Below, one piece after another: positions 61,627 through 64,000 of a stretch of DNA of 64,000 bases. The notes beneath the pieces were generated by a model. That model was not told the origin of the DNA. It worked only from the letters and a program-made list of their open reading frames with translations, and searched no databases. Both the position numbers and the translations under genes were made by a program. This DNA comes from Devosia rhizoryzae (GTDB lineage: Bacteria > Pseudomonadota > Alphaproteobacteria > Rhizobiales > Devosiaceae), in NCBI RefSeq assembly GCF_016698665.1, contig NZ_CP068046.1:2604001-2668000 (forward strand), given 5' to 3'. How positions within the stretch are numbered: position 1 is the first letter of the stretch; each line of letters begins with the position of its first letter.

Positions 61627-62922
61627 CTAAGGCAGCAGCACATCCACCCGCAGCCCTTCGCCTGGGCGCGACTTGATGGTCATCTGCCCGCGGTGGCGCT
61701 GGACGATGTGCTTGACGATGGCGAGGCCAAGGCCGGTGCCCTTCTTCTTGCGGCTGGCCTCAGCGTCGATGCGATAGAACCGCTCGGTCATGCGCGGCAC
61801 ATGCTCGGGCTCGACCCCGGGTCCATGATCAACGACGCTCACCTGATAGCGCAGACCCGGCCGGTCGACTTCGCTCAGCGTTACTTCCACGCTTTTGCCG
61901 GTGGCGCCGTATTTGATGGCGTTGTCGAAAAGGTTTTCGAAAACTTCATAGAGCTGGCCACGATCGCCGGTCACCAGAACAGGTCCAGCCGGCAGGGCCA
62001 GCACCACATCGAGTTCGGCCGCCTTGGCCTGGGTCTGCAATCCCTCGCGCACTTCGCGCAGAAGGCCAGCCAAATCAACTGATCCCGTAGGGCGCACGTG
62101 CTGGTGCATTTCGATGCGGGAAAGGCTCAAGAGATCGTCGATCAGGCGGCTCATGCGGTCGGCCTGATTGCGCATGATGCCCAGAAATTTTTCGCGCGCT
62201 GCAGCATCTTTGGCTGCAGGCCCGAGCAGGGTATCGATGAAACCAATCAGCGAGGCCAGGGGCGTGCGCAGCTCGTGGCTGGCATTGGCGACGAAATCGG
62301 TGCGCAGCGCATCCATGCGCTTGAGTTCGGTCAGGCCCTGCACCGTCACCAGCAGGCGATGGTCCTCTTCGGCCTCCCAATCGGTCTTGGGGCAATGGAG
62401 CGGCGACACCGTTATCTTGTCCCAGGTCTCGGCCGGAACCGTCTCGTGGAGTTCGAATGTGCGCCGCTCACCGGTGCGCATCGACGTTTCTATGGCGCTT
62501 ACCAGTTCGGGATTGCGCAGCACCAGCGTCATCACCTTGCCTTCGACAAGGCCGGGATACTGCCGCGTCGCGGCCTGGTTGCGATGCAGCACGGCGCCAC
62601 GCCGGTCCAGCACCAAAGCCGGGTCCGCCAGGGCTTCGACGAAGGCTTCGGTATCGGCTACGCGGGAAACCGGCACCGGCAACTCAACCGTTTCGGTCAC
62701 CGTTATCACCGGCAAGGGCAGCATGGCCAGAAAGCCGATCATAACCAGAATGCCGAGCACGGCGATATCGGGCCGCAAGGCGCCGAAAAGGACGAAGCCG
62801 ATGACCACGCCGGCAAAAGCGGCCAGCAGCGGGCCATAGCCGATCAGCCGGGTCAAAACGGCAGGCAGGGTGCCAAGCGGCTGGGCCGGAGGGATATCGT
62901 CCATGTCGTCCGGTCGGCTCAT
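61627..62922 (-). CDS. phoR: PhoR-like sensor histidine kinase
   Basis: 431 residues: two N-terminal helices (residues ~25-70), a PAS-like domain (~85-130; LVLDRRGAVLHRNQAATRQY), HisKA with FVANASHELRTPLASLIGF (phospho-accepting His), and HATPase_c with FDNAIKYGATG (N box), DHGPGVEPEHV (G1) and GTGLGLAIVKHIV (G2). Without a large periplasmic domain this fits PhoR of phosphate-starvation signalling. The usual pstSCAB-phoU-phoB genes do not follow. It is divergent from ppk2, whose product handles polyphosphate. Confidence 0.85.
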   Translation of the reverse strand: MSRPDDMDDIPPAQPLGTLPAVLTRLIGYGPLLAAFAGVVIGFVLFGALRPDIAVLGILVMIGFLAMLPLPVITVTETVELPVPVSRVADTEAFVEALADPALVLDRRGAVLHRNQAATRQYPGLVEGKVMTLVLRNPELVSAIETSMRTGERRTFELHETVPAETWDKITVSPLHCPKTDWEAEEDHRLLVTVQGLTELKRMDALRTDFVANASHELRTPLASLIGFIDTLLGPAAKDAAAREKFLGIMRNQADRMSRLIDDLLSLSRIEMHQHVRPTGSVDLAGLLREVREGLQTQAKAAELDVVLALPAGPVLVTGDRGQLYEVFENLFDNAIKYGATGKSVEVTLSEVDRPGLRYQVSVVDHGPGVEPEHVPRMTERFYRIDAEASRKKKGTGLGLAIVKHIVQRHRGQMTIKSRPGEGLRVDVLLP

Positions 62923-62991
62923 TGCTGGAGGGTCACCGCTTGCACGGCAAACCGCTTCATAGCACCCTCAATGTGACAACGGAGAGACAGC

Positions 62992-63846
62992 GTGACTGAC
63001 CCCTATGATGGCTTCGACATAAACGATCCCGACCTGCCCAAGGCCATCAAGAAAGCGGCCTTCACTTCGGGTGGTTTTCCTTATGACGAAAAGCTCGACA
63101 GTGACGAGTATGACACGCAGATGTATGCGCTGCAAAAGCAGCTCGTCCTCAATCAGGAGCATATGGCCAAGGCGGGCACGCGGACGATCATCCTGTTCGA
63201 GGGCCGGGATGCCGCCGGCAAGGGCGGCACGATCGAGCGGTTTCTCGAAAATCTCAATCGCCGATACAACTTCTCCGTTGCCCTGCCCAAGCCCAGCGAT
63301 CGCGAAGCCACGCAATGGTATTTCCAGCGCTATGTCGACTGGCTGCCAGCAGCGGGCGAAATGGTGCTGTTCGACCGCTCCTGGTATAATCGCGCCGTGG
63401 TCGAGCCGGTGATGGGCTTTTCGACGCCAGAGCAGACCGAGCTGTTCCTCGAAGAAGCGCCCGAGTTCGAAAAGCGCCTTACCCGCGATGGCATCAAACT
63501 TTTCAAGTTCTGGCTGTCGATCGGCCGCGAGATGCAGATCAAGCGTTTTCATGACCGACGCCACGATCCGCTGAAAGGCTGGAAGCTCTCGCCGGTCGAC
63601 ATCAAGGCACTGGGCAAGTGGGACGAGTATTCAGAAGCGCGCGACCGCATGTTCCGGCTGACCGACACCGAACACGCGCCCTGGACCGTCATCCGCGCCA
63701 ATGACAAGAACCGGCTGCGCCTCAACGCCATTCGCGTAGTGCTGCATGCGCTCGATTATGAGGGCAAGGATGTGGGCGAGATCGGCAAGATCGATCCCAA
63801 GATCGTCATGTCGGGGAAGGAATTTTTGGGAGTGAAGGGCGAGTAA
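62992..63846 (+). CDS. ppk2: Polyphosphate kinase 2
   Basis: 284 residues, single-domain PPK2. Walker A FEGRDAAGKGGTIERFLENL, lid and nucleotide region NRRYNFSVALPKPSDREATQWYFQRYV (shortened), Walker B FDRSWYNRAVVEPVMGF, and KFWLSIGREMQIKRFHDRRHDPLKGWKLSP. It transfers phosphate between polyphosphate and nucleoside diphosphates (class I type). GTG start with GGAGAGACAGC upstream. Divergent from the phoR-like gene with 69 bases between them. Confidence 0.94.
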   Translation: MTDPYDGFDINDPDLPKAIKKAAFTSGGFPYDEKLDSDEYDTQMYALQKQLVLNQEHMAKAGTRTIILFEGRDAAGKGGTIERFLENLNRRYNFSVALPKPSDREATQWYFQRYVDWLPAAGEMVLFDRSWYNRAVVEPVMGFSTPEQTELFLEEAPEFEKRLTRDGIKLFKFWLSIGREMQIKRFHDRRHDPLKGWKLSPVDIKALGKWDEYSEARDRMFRLTDTEHAPWTVIRANDKNRLRLNAIRVVLHALDYEGKDVGEIGKIDPKIVMSGKEFLGVKGE

Positions 63847-63867
63847 CCAGGGTGCGGGTGCACCGCA

Positions 63868-64000
63868 CACCCCCTTCCGAGCTGCGCTAGGCTCGTACCT
63901 CGCCAAGCTCTGCTTGCCTTCCCCTCTGAGGGGGAAGGTGGGCATCGCGAGTGTGGCACCTACTTTCCAAGCCCACCGGCTTTACCCTCCCCCTCAGAGG
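63868..64000. repeat. MITE-like inverted-repeat element, family B, copy 2 (truncated by window)
   Basis: Begins CACCCCCTTCCGAGCTGCGC, continues GCCAAGCTCTGCTTGCC and CCCCTCTGAGGGGG like copy 1 at 43410, then enters the right arm TACCCTCCCCCTCAGAGG at the window end. Closely related in order and in both arms to copy 1. Confidence 0.75.

Noticed and set aside
1..64000. tRNA, rRNA or known riboswitch genes
   Set aside because: No T-loop consensus such as GGTTCGAATCC in a cloverleaf context and no recognisable riboswitch or rRNA segment was found by eye.

Overview
The window is GC-rich chromosomal DNA from an alphaproteobacterium, most likely of the order Hyphomicrobiales; a Devosia-like organism is the best guess. 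The lineage markers are a GcrA cell-cycle regulator with a CtrA-type box (TTAA-N7-TTAA) upstream, a BcsN-type cellulose operon, a ChvE-type sugar-binding protein, a fused PhaAB-type Mrp antiporter, a SmoC/SmoEFGK-type polyol uptake operon, and intergenic palindromic repeats of a kind I recognise from other alphaproteobacteria. I see no tRNA, rRNA, CRISPR array, transposase or prophage gene.

Layout. 1-3810: cellulose synthesis operon bcsN-bcsA-bcsB on the minus strand; bcsB runs off the left edge. 4055-5128: solitary chvE-like gene. 5365-15925: a complete ketocarotenoid cluster (crtX; crtY-crtI-crtB; crtE-ABC ATPase-ABC permease-crtW-crtZ; fni) that should lead from IPP through beta-carotene to astaxanthin and its glucosides. 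An ABC-2 type transporter is translationally coupled inside the crtE-crtW operon, and I consider it the most interesting item here. 16060-22080: seven-subunit Mrp/Pha Na+(K+)/H+ antiporter with A and B fused. 22084-22551: PtsN-like protein. 22630-23340: N-terminally truncated siderophore-type ABC ATPase stranded behind a sugar ABC operon (23373-27714). 27890-32491: GH2 glycosidase, an ArsR-type regulator with a large beta-rich sensor domain, and a GH51 arabinofuranosidase. With the sugar ABC operon these look like a locus for arabinofuranosyl/galactosyl oligosaccharides.

32579-36676: MscS channel, NAD(P)HX dehydratase, histidine phosphatase and YihY membrane protein. 36847-38912: a predicted outer-membrane barrel convergent with a curlin-repeat (functional amyloid-like) protein. 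39185-39879: DUF892 ferritin-like protein and a small membrane protein. 39944-48554: sorbitol/mannitol-type operon (smoC, E, F, G, K, mtlK, FGGY kinase) interrupted by two different intergenic repeat elements and a strong stem-loop after the binding-protein gene. 48604-50510: small hypothetical protein, isochorismatase-like hydrolase and a luciferase-like flavin oxidoreductase. 50512-54964: TreZ-like trehalohydrolase, zinc alcohol dehydrogenase, SRPBCC protein and SDR oxidoreductase. 55038-56875: XagB/BcsA-like glycosyltransferase broken by a frameshift. 57104-60527: argD-argF-hslO. 60861-64000: gcrA, a PhoR-like kinase, PPK2 and a truncated copy of one repeat.

The unifying themes are cell-surface and envelope products (cellulose, a second beta-glycan synthase, carotenoids, curlin-like fibre), uptake of plant-derived sugars, and salt/osmotic homeostasis (Mrp, MscS, TreZ). 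This is consistent with a free-living or plant/soil-associated aerobe. All calls rest on reading protein motifs and nucleotide patterns by eye; no database search was run.
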